Source of the DNA: Oceaniglobus ichthyenteri
GTDB taxonomy: Bacteria > Pseudomonadota > Alphaproteobacteria > Rhodobacterales > Rhodobacteraceae
Assembly (NCBI RefSeq): GCF_003057885.1
Contig: NZ_QAGK01000005.1
Location: forward strand, 224,368-288,367
DNA: 64,000 nucleotides
Direction: 5' to 3'
The notes beneath the pieces are model-generated. The model saw only the letters and a list, made by a program, of their open reading frames with translations. It was not told the DNA's origin and ran no database searches. Shown piece after piece: positions 1 through 9,597 of the stretch. The first letter of the stretch is position 1. Each line of letters begins with the position of its first letter. A program made the position numbers and the translations under genes.

Positions 1-1704
1 CAGATTGGCAATGGCCAATTCGATGGCTTCGATCGTGGTTGGATCAACCTTGTCCTTATGCTCTTCCATTGCCTTTTCGGTGGAATGGACCAAGGATTCA
101 GCTTGGTTTTTCGCTTCGACCAATTCACGACGGTCCTTGTCGGCCTCGGCGTTTTCTTCGGCGTCGCGCACCATTTTATCGATGTCGGCGTCCGACAGAC
201 CACCCGATGCCTGAATCGTGATCTTTTGCTCTTTGCCGGTGCCTTTGTCCTTGGCACCCACCGCCACGATGCCGTTGGCATCAATGTCGAAGGTCACCTC
301 GATCTGGGGCAGACCGCGCGGAGCGGGCGGGATATCTTCCAGGTTGAACTGGCCCAACACCTTGTTGTCGGCGGCCATTTCGCGTTCGCCCTGAAACACC
401 CGGATCGTCACGGCGTTCTGGTTGTCTTCGGCGGTTGAAAACACCTGCGACTTTTTGGTCGGGATCGTGGTGTTACGATCAATCAGACGGGTGAACACAC
501 CGCCAAGGGTTTCAATACCCAAGGACAATGGCGTGACATCCAACAGAACCACGTCTTTCACGTCGCCCTGCAAGACACCGGCCTGAATCGCCGCGCCCAG
601 TGCAACAACTTCGTCGGGGTTCACGCCCTTGTGGGGCTCTTTGCCAAAGAACTTGGTCACTTCTTCCACGACGCGTGGCATCCGTGTCATACCGCCAACC
701 ATGACGATTTCGTCAATATCGTCGACTTTCAAACCGGCGTCTTTCAACGCGGCCTGACAGGGTTTGATCGACGATTTGATCAGATCGCCCACCAGGCTTT
801 CCAATTTCGCGCGAGTCAGCTTCATCACCATATGCAGCGGCTGACCGCCTTTTGGATCCATCGAGATGAACGGCTGGTTGATCTCGGTCTGGCTGGAGCT
901 GGACAGTTCGATCTTGGCCTTTTCCGCCGCTTCCTTAAGCCGCTGAAGCGCCATCTTGTCTTTGGTCAGATCAACGCCGTTGTCCTTTTTGAACTGCTCG
1001 GCCAGGTAATTGACGATGCGCATGTCAAAATCTTCACCGCCCAGGAACGTATCCCCGTTGGTGGATTTCACTTCGAACAAGCCGTCGTCGATTTCCAGGA
1101 TCGTCACGTCAAACGTACCACCGCCAAGGTCATAAACGGCAATGGTTTTGGTTTCTTTCTTGTCCAAACCATAGGCCAGAGCGGCGGCAGTTGGTTCGTT
1201 GATGATGCGCAGCACTTCCAGACCGGCGATTTTACCCGCGTCTTTGGTGGCCTGACGCTGGGCGTCATTGAAATAGGCAGGCACGGTGATCACGGCCTGG
1301 GTCACTTCTTCGCCCAAATAGGATTCCGCGGTTTCCTTCATCTTGCCCAGAATGAATGCCGAAATCTGGCTGGGCGAATATTTTTCGCCGCGCGATTCAA
1401 CCCACGCGTCGCCATTGCCGCCGGCAACAACGTTGAACGGAAGGTTCTTTTTGTCTTTTGCCAGATCGGCATCATCGGCGCGGCGCCCGATCAGGCGCTT
1501 GACGGCGAAAATTGTGTTTTCTGCGTTGGTGACGGCCTGCCGCTTGGCAGATTGTCCAACCAGACGCTCATCGTCGGTAAAGGCGACGATTGATGGCGTG
1601 GTGCGCGCGCCTTCGGCGTTTTCAATTACGCGCGGCTGGCTGCCATCCATGATGGCGACGCAGCTGTTTGTCGTTCCAAGGTCGATTCCAATGACTTTGG
1701 CCAT
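1..1704 (-). CDS. dnaK: Chaperone DnaK (Hsp70), 3' end outside window
   Basis: Only the first 568 residues are present; the gene runs off the left edge. The minus strand starts with the Hsp70 phosphate motif [10 protein letters not shown], continues through the nucleotide-binding domain ([13 protein letters not shown] near residue 195) and enters the substrate-binding domain ([14 protein letters not shown] near residue 390). The family refolds client proteins in the cytosol through ATP cycles driven by DnaJ and GrpE. The ATG at 1704 gives the usual MAKVIGID start. An in-frame ATG at 1710 is a possible alternative, with an AGAGGA-type ribosome site just upstream. A RpoH-type promoter lies about 110 bases upstream. 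Confidence 0.97.
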   Translation of the reverse strand, partial: MAKVIGIDLGTTNSCVAIMDGSQPRVIENAEGARTTPSIVAFTDDERLVGQSAKRQAVTNAENTIFAVKRLIGRRADDADLAKDKKNLPFNVVAGGNGDAWVESRGEKYSPSQISAFILGKMKETAESYLGEEVTQAVITVPAYFNDAQRQATKDAGKIAGLEVLRIINEPTAAALAYGLDKKETKTIAVYDLGGGTFDVTILEIDDGLFEVKSTNGDTFLGGEDFDMRIVNYLAEQFKKDNGVDLTKDKMALQRLKEAAEKAKIELSSSSQTEINQPFISMDPKGGQPLHMVMKLTRAKLESLVGDLIKSSIKPCQAALKDAGLKVDDIDEIVMVGGMTRMPRVVEEVTKFFGKEPHKGVNPDEVVALGAAIQAGVLQGDVKDVVLLDVTPLSLGIETLGGVFTRLIDRNTTIPTKKSQVFSTAEDNQNAVTIRVFQGEREMAADNKVLGQFNLEDIPPAPRGLPQIEVTFDIDANGIVAVGAKDKGTGKEQKITIQASGGLSDADIDKMVRDAEENAEADKDRRELVEAKNQAESLVHSTEKAMEEHKDKVDPTTIEAIELAIANL

Positions 1705-1816
1705 ACTCATGGTCCTCTTCTTAGGCGATATACTAGCAGGGCAACCCGCGGTGCGGCATTTCCCCGGCGATCCCGATTGTTATGCTGAAAACAAAGCCCT
1801 CAGCGTGGCGTCTGGC

Positions 1817-1848
1817 CGTATATAAGGAGCGTGTCTGACCCCTGCAAG
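1817..1848 (-). promoter_or_regulatory. RpoH (sigma-32) promoter for dnaK
   Basis: On the minus strand there is a -35 CTTG (1845-1848), an 18-base spacer and a -10 CTTATATACG (1817-1826). The -10 fits the Rhodobacter RpoH pattern CYTATnTnnG at every defined position. Heat-shock control of dnaK is expected in this group. The assignment is by motif and position only. Confidence 0.7.
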
Positions 1849-1914
1849 CGGTGGAGGGCAGGGAATTTTTGGTAAAATGCAGTTCTTAACAACGGAATGT
1901 GCAAAGGAGGAGTG

Positions 1915-2547
1915 ATGGCAGAGGGGCAAATCCTGCGTTTGCGCGGGTTTGAGGTGCGGCGCGGATGGCTGAACCCGGGCGCGCAAGCGGCGGTGCTGAA
2001 TGATCTGCGCGCGGTGATCCGTGCCGCCCCGCTGGTGCATCCGGTCACGGCGGGGGGCAGGCAGATGTCGGTGCGCATGACATCGGCGGGGCGGCTTGGC
2101 TGGGTGTCTGACGCGGCGGGCTATCGATACGCGCCGCGCCATCCAAGCGGTGTGGATTGGCCGCCGATCCCTGATTCAATCCTGGAAATCTGGCGCGCCC
2201 TGGGGCCGGACAGATTGCCCGATTGCTGTCTGATCAACTTTTATGGCGAAGGCGCGCGCATGGGCCTGCACCAAGACCGGGACGAAGGCGAATTTCAGTG
2301 GCCGGTGATATCGCTGTCATTGGGGGATGAGGGGCTGTTCCGCATGGGCAATGTGGAAAAGGGCGGCAAAACCGAAAGCGTGTGGTTGCAAAGCGGCGAT
2401 GTGGTGGTGATGGGCGGCGCGGCGCGCCTGGCCCATCACGGGGTGGACCGGATCAGATTTGGATCATCGCGGCTGATGCCCAAAGGCGGACGGGTCAATG
2501 TCACCCTGCGCGTGGTGGGATCACGGGGCGAGGGTGCAGCATCCTGA
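1915..2547 (+). CDS. alkB: AlkB-like 2-oxoglutarate/Fe(II) dioxygenase (DNA dealkylation)
   Basis: The 210-residue protein has the AlkB core. NFYGEGARMGLHQD carries the iron-binding HxD (H119, D121), the distal histidine is in LAHHGVDRI (about H175), and an arginine-bearing NVTLRV strand follows. AlkB enzymes oxidatively demethylate 1-methyladenine and 3-methylcytosine in DNA, using 2-oxoglutarate and Fe(II). The ATG at 1915 was chosen over the upstream in-frame ATG (1897) because AAAGGAGGAG lies directly before it. The 3' end overlaps the convergent SH3-like gene by 27 bases. The gene is divergent from dnaK. Confidence 0.92.
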   Translation: MAEGQILRLRGFEVRRGWLNPGAQAAVLNDLRAVIRAAPLVHPVTAGGRQMSVRMTSAGRLGWVSDAAGYRYAPRHPSGVDWPPIPDSILEIWRALGPDRLPDCCLINFYGEGARMGLHQDRDEGEFQWPVISLSLGDEGLFRMGNVEKGGKTESVWLQSGDVVVMGGAARLAHHGVDRIRFGSSRLMPKGGRVNVTLRVVGSRGEGAAS

Positions 2548-3114
2548 AACGAAACTGCCATTGATCAGCAGATCAACCGTTATCCCGAACTGGCGATCCG
2601 ACATGCCGTCATTGCAGGCCGCATAGGACAAAACCGCCGCGGCCCCGCTGGAGGACAGCGACATCGCATATCGGTCGCGCCGGTTTTCCGATGCCAGAAC
2701 CGAAAGAACATGGCCCGTTTGCGCCCCTTCGCCCGCGCGGTCGAACGTGAACGTGCCCGCATCGGTCAGGGTAAGGCCCCAAAAAGGCTCGGTTCCGTAA
2801 CAGCTGCGCACCTTGGGGATCGCGCCCAGCCATTGGCCCGGCTGGCGTTGCATGAACCGCAACGACACCCAGCCCGATTGTTCGCCCGCATTGACCAACG
2901 CCCAGGTATAGGCATCGTTTGGCGCGATCAGTTCGATATCCACCGCATCAGGTGCCAAGGTGGCGATGATCGGCGTGTCCGATGACGGGCCTGCGCGCAC
3001 GTTCAACACATCATCGGGCGTGACGCCGATCACATCATGTAACGCGGGCCACGCATCCTGTGTGGCATGGGCGGGCAGGGCCAACAAAAGCCACAGGCAA
3101 AAGGCACGGATCAT
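2521..3114 (-). CDS. Secreted SH3-like domain protein
   Basis: The 197-residue product starts with a signal peptide ending near LALPAHA. A bacterial SH3-like segment follows (DVLNVRAGPSSDTPIIATL to GWVSLRFM, about residues 38-85). The C-terminal half has conserved-looking cysteines (RSCYGTEPFWGL, AACNDGM, SGCC), so it is probably disulfide-bonded and periplasmic. Its role is unknown; SH3-like domains often bind cell-wall peptides. The start ATG overlaps the stop of the upstream ABC-2 permease gene in an ATGA, so the two are probably co-translated. A longer start at 3129 lies inside the upstream gene and is less likely. Confidence 0.75.
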   Translation of the reverse strand: MIRAFCLWLLLALPAHATQDAWPALHDVIGVTPDDVLNVRAGPSSDTPIIATLAPDAVDIELIAPNDAYTWALVNAGEQSGWVSLRFMQRQPGQWLGAIPKVRSCYGTEPFWGLTLTDAGTFTFDRAGEGAQTGHVLSVLASENRRDRYAMSLSSSGAAAVLSYAACNDGMSDRQFGITVDLLINGSFVSGCCTLAP

Positions 3115-3932
3115 CGTCTTGCGCTCCAACTCATCGAGGCGTGTTTGCGGGTATAAAATTCGCCCATCAGCCCGATCATAAGTAAAACCAAGGATACATA
3201 CAGGGGATAGTCCACCGATGAATTATGCGGTGAATAGTTGATGAATGCAAAGCCGCGCGCCTGATCAATCGTGTGAAACAGCGGGTTCCAGTTGAAAAAC
3301 GGCAGCATCGTTGCAGGCAGGGTGTTGGCGACAAACATCTTACCCGAGGCAATCATGTTGGCGCGGGTGTAAATCATTGACAATATGTTCACCACACTGG
3401 GCATCCAGGGTTTCAGCGCCAGAAAGATCATGCCGATGGCAACGCCCGAAAACCAGCTGAGCATGACCATGCCCATCGCACCCGCCGGATCCCAAATGTG
3501 CAACGGGCCCCAGATCACATGGTAAAAATACAAAACCAGACCCATCGACAGCACCTGAATATACAGTGATCCCAAAGCCGCCGAGGCAATGGCGATCGCC
3601 GTGGTCATCGGCGCGTGTTTCATCATCGCGCTGGCCGGGCCTTCGGATGCCAGAATCGCGGTGACAGTGCGGGTGTGAACCATGTACAGGAAAATTCCCG
3701 ACATGATGTAAACCATGAAATCGCCGCGAATGGCGCTGCCGCGCATTCCAAGCACCGAAAACAAAAGAAAAAAAGCCGCGACAAAAATCACCGTCTGCAA
3801 GATGTTCATCAGAATTGACATCAGGGCATTGGAATGGGTTTTACGGATGCTGCGCACCGTATTGTGGTAAATCAGTTCAAGGATGTTGGCCGCCGTGCCA
3901 AGCCGTGTTTCGCGTGTTTGCCGCTGGAACAT
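3111..3932 (-). CDS. ABC-2 type transporter permease (KpsM-like)
   Basis: This 273-residue membrane protein has about six hydrophobic segments and the N-terminal cytoplasmic helix layout of polysaccharide-export permeases (RSIRKTHSNALMSIL before the first membrane span). Family members pair with an ATPase such as KpsT to export capsule or lipid-linked glycans across the inner membrane. No cognate ATPase gene is adjacent, which is unusual. The only coupled gene is the downstream SH3-like secreted protein (4-base overlap). The substrate cannot be inferred. Confidence 0.8.
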   Translation of the reverse strand: MFQRQTRETRLGTAANILELIYHNTVRSIRKTHSNALMSILMNILQTVIFVAAFFLLFSVLGMRGSAIRGDFMVYIMSGIFLYMVHTRTVTAILASEGPASAMMKHAPMTTAIAIASAALGSLYIQVLSMGLVLYFYHVIWGPLHIWDPAGAMGMVMLSWFSGVAIGMIFLALKPWMPSVVNILSMIYTRANMIASGKMFVANTLPATMLPFFNWNPLFHTIDQARGFAFINYSPHNSSVDYPLYVSLVLLMIGLMGEFYTRKHASMSWSARR

Positions 3933-4073
3933 CTGATTACCTGTGTGACCCCCGCGCGTTGTCGCATGGATTTGTTGCCGTTTCCTTTATGACATACCAT
4001 AAGGGCGACGGATCTTTGTAACACCTGCCTGAACAATTTGGCAAAAATTTGACTCACAAAAGGGAGTTTTCAA

Positions 4074-4871
4074 TTGGATTTTGACACACTGACCCATGTC
4101 ATGCGGCGTCTTGCTCTTGAAGCGGGCGATAAGATCATGGAAATTTACGCGGCCCCGAATTTTGACGTGAAATCGAAATCCGACAACAGCCCGGTCACCG
4201 AAGCGGACGAAGCCGCCGATGAAATCATCTCGGCGGGCTTGCGCGAAGCGTTTCCCGATGTGGCGCTGATCACCGAAGAACAGGCCGCATCGCACGGTGT
4301 AAAGGCGTCGACATTCCTGATCGTTGATCCGCTGGACGGCACCAAGGAATTTGTGCAGCGGCGCGGCGATTTTACCGTCAACATTGCCTATGTGGTTGAT
4401 GGTTTGCCGGTGCGCGGCGTGGTCTATGCCCCCGCAAAAGAACGGCTGTTTTACACCACCACCCAAGGCAAAAGCGTTGAGGAAACCGGACCGTTCGATA
4501 AGGAAACAGTCGGTGAAACGACCGAGATCACCGTGTCCGACCCCGACAACACCGCCCTGTTGGTTGTGGCCAGCAAATCGCACCGCGATCAGGCCACCGA
4601 TGATTACATCAAGAAATATGATGTCGCCGATATGAAAAGCGCCGGATCGTCATTGAAGTTCTGCCTGATTGCGACCGGCGAGGCCGATATTTACCCCCGT
4701 CTGGGCCGCACCATGGAGTGGGACACCGCCGCAGGCCATGCCGTTTTGAATGGCGCGGGCGGGCGGGTTGTGCGGTTTGATGATCACACGCCGCTGATTT
4801 ATGGCAAAGCCGAATATGCCAACCCGTTCTTCATCGCCTATTCACCCGAAGTGGCGCTGAAACCGGCGTAA
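4074..4871 (+). CDS. cysQ: 3'(2'),5'-bisphosphate nucleotidase CysQ
   Basis: This 265-residue inositol-monophosphatase-fold enzyme has the metal-binding motifs LITEEQ (about residues 65-70), DPLDGTKEF (85-93) and WDTAAGHAV near the C-terminus. CysQ removes the 3'-phosphate of PAP, recycling the by-product of sulfate assimilation. The start is a TTG at 4074, preceded by AAAAGGGAG at normal spacing; no ATG fits as well. It stands alone on the plus strand, convergent with the Na/Pi cotransporter gene. Confidence 0.93.
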   Translation: MDFDTLTHVMRRLALEAGDKIMEIYAAPNFDVKSKSDNSPVTEADEAADEIISAGLREAFPDVALITEEQAASHGVKASTFLIVDPLDGTKEFVQRRGDFTVNIAYVVDGLPVRGVVYAPAKERLFYTTTQGKSVEETGPFDKETVGETTEITVSDPDNTALLVVASKSHRDQATDDYIKKYDVADMKSAGSSLKFCLIATGEADIYPRLGRTMEWDTAAGHAVLNGAGGRVVRFDDHTPLIYGKAEYANPFFIAYSPEVALKPA

Positions 4872-4887
4872 TCTGTTCGCCCCATTG

Positions 4888-4913
4888 GCGGGTGCGGAAA
4901 AATCCGTGCCCGC
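4888..4913. terminator. Intergenic hairpin between convergent genes
   Basis: GCGGGTGCGGA and TCCGTGCCCGC form an 11-pair stem with two G-U pairs around an AAAA loop, between the convergent cysQ and Na/Pi genes. There is no long T run on either side, so a bidirectional terminator is plausible but not proven. Confidence 0.4.
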
Positions 4914-4950
4914 TATTGGGCAACCTTTGGCCAGCGCAGTGGTGGGCACG

Positions 4951-6618
4951 TCAGCCGTCACGCTCCAGATTCTCGATCAATCGCGTTTCCAGAAGTTGCC
5001 CGCCGCGATACAGGATCGGATAGGCCACGGCCGAGATATGGCTGTTGAACTCTTTCAACGCCTGGGTTGTCTCCAGATGAATATCGCTTGCCTCGAAACT
5101 TTTCACTGTGCCCTCGCTTAACCGGCGCAGGTGTTTTTTGCGGCTGGCCCGCTCCATCTGGGTCATTTCCGTCTTTTCTTCCAAAAGCATCCGCGCGCTG
5201 GCAATGTCATCGGAAATCAGAACATTAGAGGCCAGTTTCAGGTTGGCCATCACCCGGTCGTGCATCGCCAGCAGTTCGCCCTGTTCGGCGGCGGAAAACT
5301 GGATCGCGTGTTTGTCTTTTTCCTGTGCCAGCGGCAGCAGGTTTTTGACAATCAGATCGCCTGCCGATTCAATCGCAATCGCATATTCGGTCAGTTCGCG
5401 CGCCTGTTTGAATTCGCGCTTTCGGGCCGGATCATTGGGCATTGCCATCACATACCTCCGGATTCCATCCAGGGCGCGGTTCAGTGCGCCATCTTCGGCA
5501 CGCAAAGCGGCGGCGCGGTCCTTGTCATAGGTGGTATAGATCTCCATCACCGGCAACATCATGCCCTCGACGATCTGAATCATCCGCAAAACCTCGCGCT
5601 TGAGGGACGCCTGGGCAAGGACGGGCGTGGCCAGGGCGTGGTCATCCAGCACACTGCGGTGAATAAGCGGGGTCAGGGTTTGATCGGCAGTGATATCGGG
5701 CAAAAGCCGCGCCAGCGGCGCCTCGACAAAGCGGCAAAAGGGCAAGGCGGCCAGTTGCGCGACGTTGAAGGCGATATGCACATTCACCAGGGTTTGCGCC
5801 GGGCCACCCATCGTGAGATAGGGCAAAACCGGCAGATTGTTTACCAGCCCCACAGCAATGATCGCCCAACTGCCCCGGATCATGAAATTGGCCAGCGGCA
5901 CCCGGCGCGATACCGGCGTCATTCCCCGACTCAGCCAGACCGGAATCGCCGACGACCCAAGATTGGCCCCCAACACCAACGAAACACCGGCAACCACCGG
6001 AATTGCCTGAAGGCTGACAAGGGTCACACACATCAGCACCACCGCCAGCGATGAATGCATCACCAGTGCCAGCGCCGCGCCGACGATAAAGGCGGTGATG
6101 TAATCCTGTGCAAGATAACCGGCGACCGCGGGCAAAAAGCTGCTGTCGCGGATCGGATCCATGGTTTCGCGTAGAAACCGCAAAGAAATCAGGATGAATG
6201 CGATGCCCAGGATGATCCGGCCCGTCTGTTTCGCATTGCGCCCGGTCGAACGGATAAAGGTCAGCCCGCCAACCGCCAGAAACAGCGGCACCAACCAATC
6301 CAGCGGAAATGACAACACCTGAATCAACAGCGCCGATCCCAGATCCGCGCCCAGCGTCATTGCCAGCCCCATGCCAAACCCGACCGCCGCCGTGCCGGTA
6401 AACCCCGCCACCAACAGGCCCACCGCCGCCGAACTTTGCAGGATCACCGCCAGAACCAAACCGGTCGCCGCCGCGCCAAACACGTTTGAGGTGCGCGTCA
6501 TCAGCCGCCGGAACGAGGCCCCAAACGCGCGTTCGATCCCGGTGCGCACCATCCGTACCGCATAAAGCAGCAGCATGGTTGCGCCCATCAGATGAATGAG
6601 AAACGACAGAATGGTCAC
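4951..6618 (-). CDS. Na/Pi-cotransporter II-related membrane protein with PhoU-like tail
   Basis: The 555-residue protein has an N-terminal membrane half made of two inverted Na/Pi-cotransporter repeats. Each has a QSSA- or HSS-type signature: VILQSSAAVGLLVAGF near residue 60 and LVMHSSLAVVLMCV near 185. The C-terminal half (about 340-555) is a helical PhoU-like domain. Relatives such as E. coli YjbB move phosphate across the inner membrane. The gene is monocistronic. The 286 bases upstream hold the control region of the divergent ABC transporter operon, so shared phosphate-related control is possible but not shown. Confidence 0.88.
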   Translation of the reverse strand: MTILSFLIHLMGATMLLLYAVRMVRTGIERAFGASFRRLMTRTSNVFGAAATGLVLAVILQSSAAVGLLVAGFTGTAAVGFGMGLAMTLGADLGSALLIQVLSFPLDWLVPLFLAVGGLTFIRSTGRNAKQTGRIILGIAFILISLRFLRETMDPIRDSSFLPAVAGYLAQDYITAFIVGAALALVMHSSLAVVLMCVTLVSLQAIPVVAGVSLVLGANLGSSAIPVWLSRGMTPVSRRVPLANFMIRGSWAIIAVGLVNNLPVLPYLTMGGPAQTLVNVHIAFNVAQLAALPFCRFVEAPLARLLPDITADQTLTPLIHRSVLDDHALATPVLAQASLKREVLRMIQIVEGMMLPVMEIYTTYDKDRAAALRAEDGALNRALDGIRRYVMAMPNDPARKREFKQARELTEYAIAIESAGDLIVKNLLPLAQEKDKHAIQFSAAEQGELLAMHDRVMANLKLASNVLISDDIASARMLLEEKTEMTQMERASRKKHLRRLSEGTVKSFEASDIHLETTQALKEFNSHISAVAYPILYRGGQLLETRLIENLERDG

Positions 6619-6762
6619 GACATCTCCGCCGTATCAAACAGCAAAGGGCAGGGGCGCAGGGATGGTATCACAAAATATCCTTTTTGCGGGGCAAACAGCA
6701 TGGGTAACAGAATCGCCACTTCAAACGTATGAAAAAGTTTGACGCGAATCATCAAGTATGTG

Positions 6763-6792
6763 CAATTGTAGCAAAAGTTTTACAATTGTAGC
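6763..6792 (+). promoter_or_regulatory. Direct-repeat operator candidate upstream of ABC operon
   Basis: CAATTGTAGC occurs twice (6763-6772 and 6783-6792), exactly 20 bases apart, or about two helical turns. It lies in the AT-rich region between the Na/Pi gene and the binding-protein gene. The spacing suits a dimeric or tandem regulator. It does not match the Pho box and the regulator is unknown. Confidence 0.4.
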
Positions 6793-6904
6793 TTAAACAC
6801 GAAAATACACCCTTTTGCGATGGCTTGTCGCGTCGAGTTGGGAAAGTATTCGAACAGGGCCCGAAAGCAAGAGCACCGGGTTCAACCACACTGGGAGAGA
6901 ATGA

Positions 6905-7885
6905 ATGACACGATCTTCACTTAAAATGACCACCACCGCCGTTGCCGCAGTGATGTTTGCGCAGGCGGCGTTTGCGGGCGATCTGATGCTGTATACATCA
7001 CAGCCCGATGCGGATGCCGCCGAAACCGTCGCCGCGTTTCAGGCGGCAAACCCTGATGTCACGGTTCAGGTCTTTCGCTCGGGCACCAGTGATCTGCTGA
7101 GCAAACTGGCCGCCGAATTTGCCGCCGGCGCGCCACAGCCCGATGTTTTGTTGATTGCCGATGCGGTCAGCATGGAAACCCTGAAGGCCGATGACCGCCT
7201 GATGAAATATGACGGCGCAAACACCGAAGGTTTTGACGCCAACGCGATCGACCCCGACGGATATTATTTCGGCAGCAAACTGATCACCACCGGCATCATG
7301 TACAACACCGCTGCCGCCGAAAAGCCCGCAACCTGGAGCGATCTGACCGGCGACGCCTATAAAAACCTCGTGGTAATGCCCAGCCCGCTGTATTCCGGCG
7401 CGGCGGCGTTTCTTTTGTCGGGCTTTGTCGAAGACCCCGACCTGGGGTGGGAATTTTTCGAAACCATGCAGGCCAACGGCCTGACCGCTGTGCGCGGCAA
7501 TGGCGCGGTCTTGAAATCGGTTGCCTCGGGTGAAAACGCCTATGGTGTGGTGGTTGATTTTCTGGCGATGAATGCCAAAAAAGACGGATCACCCGTAGAA
7601 TTTGTGTTCCCCCCCGAAGGCGTGCCCGCCGTGACCGAACCGGTTGCCATCATGTCGAGCGCGAAAAATGTCGATGATGCGCAAAAGTTCGTTGATTTCA
7701 TCCTGTCCGACGATGGTCAGAAACTGGCGCTGAGCCAGGGGTATCTGCCGGCCAAGGCATCGGTGGGTCAACCCGATTGGCTGCCCGAAGGCACCAGCGT
7801 CAAGGTGATGGATATCTCCGTGCCAACGGTTTCGCCGAAAATCGCTGATAATAAAAAGCGTTTTGCCGATATGTTTGGCGGGTAA
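6905..7885 (+). CDS. ABC transporter periplasmic substrate-binding protein
   Basis: This 326-residue protein has a signal peptide cleaved after AAFA (residue 24). The mature part begins GDLMLYTSQPDADAAETV, the pattern of the FbpA/AfuA/aminoethylphosphonate-type binding proteins. The tyrosine pair that binds iron in ferric-binding proteins is not visible in the expected C-terminal region, so iron is an unlikely ligand. Hexose phosphates, phosphonates or other anions are alternatives known for this family. It is the first gene of a five-gene operon with a GGGAGA ribosome site, followed 8 bases later by the permease. Confidence 0.88.
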   Translation: MTRSSLKMTTTAVAAVMFAQAAFAGDLMLYTSQPDADAAETVAAFQAANPDVTVQVFRSGTSDLLSKLAAEFAAGAPQPDVLLIADAVSMETLKADDRLMKYDGANTEGFDANAIDPDGYYFGSKLITTGIMYNTAAAEKPATWSDLTGDAYKNLVVMPSPLYSGAAAFLLSGFVEDPDLGWEFFETMQANGLTAVRGNGAVLKSVASGENAYGVVVDFLAMNAKKDGSPVEFVFPPEGVPAVTEPVAIMSSAKNVDDAQKFVDFILSDDGQKLALSQGYLPAKASVGQPDWLPEGTSVKVMDISVPTVSPKIADNKKRFADMFGG

Positions 7886-7893
7886 CCGGCGCC

Positions 7894-9597
7894 ATGATAT
7901 CGCGCAGCGACAAGGATCGGGGCCAGTTTTTGGCCCTGATTACCTTTATCGGTCTTATCGTTTTCGTGCTGTCGTTCCTGCCGTTGCTGCGTCTGTTGCA
8001 GGAAACGGTATTTTCGGGCGGCACGTTTTCCCTGGATTCGATCCGCAATGGATTGTCGGATCAAACGGTCTGGCGGGCCACGCGCAACACCATCGTTGTC
8101 GGTCTGGGCGGCACGGTCGCCTCGGTCATTCTGGGGGTTGTCGTTGCGTTGATCGTCACGCTTACCGATGTGCGGATGCGCCAATGGTTGGTGCTGTGTT
8201 TCGTGACACCGCTGATGATTGCGCCGCAGGTGACGGCGCTGGCCTGGCTGCAGGTGTTTGGCCCATCCAGCCCGATTTTGCATTTCATCGGCATGGCCCC
8301 GCCTTTGGGCACGCCAAACCCGCTTTATTCACCCGAAGGCATTGTTTTGCTGTTGGCGATTCAATATTCGCCCTTGGTGTTTCTGATCGTGCGCGCCGGG
8401 CTGCGCCAGTTGCCCCGTGAATTGGTCGAAGCCGCGCAAAGCAGCGGTGCCGGGCCATTCCGGATTATCGCCACGATCATTTTGCCCTTGGCCACACCGG
8501 CGATTGTGGCGGCGGCGGCGCTCACCTTTGTATCCTGCGTCGGAAACTTTGGCATTCCTGCGTTTCTGGGGATTCCGGCCAATTATCTGGTTTTGCCAAC
8601 GCTGATCTTTCAACGCCTGGCCGGGGGCGGCCCCGCCGTGTTGTCCGAGGTGGCGGTTTTGTCGATGTTGATTGCCGTGATCGCGATGATCGGCATATTT
8701 CTGCAAGATTACTTCAGTTCGCGGCGCGATTATCGGATTTCCGGCACATCGGCGGCTTTGGCCCCCTATGCGCTGGGCCGCTGGCGGATTCCGGTTGAGG
8801 CGGCGATGTGGCTGTTGATGATGGTGATCTTGGTCTTGCCCCTGACCGGTCTGATCCTGACGTCGCTGGTGCGGGGCTATGGTGTGACCCTGACCGCCGA
8901 CAGTGTGACGTTGGACAATTACCGCTTTGTGATCATGGAGCATATCGCGGCGCGCCGTGCCTTTGCCAACAGTTTCATGTTGTCGCTTGCGGCGGCGATT
9001 TTTGCGATGTTTGTGGCGATTCCCATTGGGTATGTCATTGCCTGGCACAAGGGGCGCTGGACCAAGGTTTTGAATATCGTGGTGGAAATGCCCTATGCCC
9101 TGCCCGGTGTGGTGCTGTCGATTGCCGCGATTTTGATGTTTCTCAAACCGATCCCGATTCTGGGCATACAGTTGTATAATACCGTCTGGATCATCCTGTT
9201 TGCCTATCTCGCACGGTTCCTGGTTCTGGGCGTGCGTCCGGTGGTGAACGGATACCTGCAAATTGATCGCGCGCTGGAAGAGGCGGCACAGATCGGCGGC
9301 GCGCGCCTGTTGACCCGGATGCGCACGATCATCTTTCCGATGATCGCGCCCGCCGCCATGGCCGGTGGTTTGCTGATCTTCATGACCGCCCTGTCGGAGC
9401 TGACGGTTTCGGCGCTGCTCTGGTCATCGGGGGCTGAAACATTGGGCGTGATCATCTTTTCGTTCGAACAGGGCGGCGATACCAAATACGCCGCTGCGAT
9501 TTCGGCGCTTTTGGTGGCGTTCACCTTTGCGCTGATGCTGTTCGCCAATCTTTTTGCCAAGAAATTACCAAGTGGAGTACTGCCGTGGCGGGACTGA
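7894..9597 (+). CDS. ABC transporter permease, fused tandem type
   Basis: The 567-residue protein carries two copies of the binding-protein-dependent permease domain in one chain. EAA-type loops are seen at ELVEAAQSSGAGPFRIIATI (first half) and ALEEAAQIGGARLLTRMRTI (second half). This is the FbpB or aminoethylphosphonate-permease architecture, so no second permease gene is needed. It forms the inner-membrane channel for the upstream binding protein and the downstream ATPase. Its last 13 bases overlap the ATPase start. Confidence 0.9.
   Translation: MISRSDKDRGQFLALITFIGLIVFVLSFLPLLRLLQETVFSGGTFSLDSIRNGLSDQTVWRATRNTIVVGLGGTVASVILGVVVALIVTLTDVRMRQWLVLCFVTPLMIAPQVTALAWLQVFGPSSPILHFIGMAPPLGTPNPLYSPEGIVLLLAIQYSPLVFLIVRAGLRQLPRELVEAAQSSGAGPFRIIATIILPLATPAIVAAAALTFVSCVGNFGIPAFLGIPANYLVLPTLIFQRLAGGGPAVLSEVAVLSMLIAVIAMIGIFLQDYFSSRRDYRISGTSAALAPYALGRWRIPVEAAMWLLMMVILVLPLTGLILTSLVRGYGVTLTADSVTLDNYRFVIMEHIAARRAFANSFMLSLAAAIFAMFVAIPIGYVIAWHKGRWTKVLNIVVEMPYALPGVVLSIAAILMFLKPIPILGIQLYNTVWIILFAYLARFLVLGVRPVVNGYLQIDRALEEAAQIGGARLLTRMRTIIFPMIAPAAMAGGLLIFMTALSELTVSALLWSSGAETLGVIIFSFEQGGDTKYAAAISALLVAFTFALMLFANLFAKKLPSGVLPWRD

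Noticed and set aside
631..1593. Long plus-strand reading frame antisense to dnaK
   Set aside because: It is the mirror of a well-conserved dnaK frame; there is no ribosome site or family resemblance.
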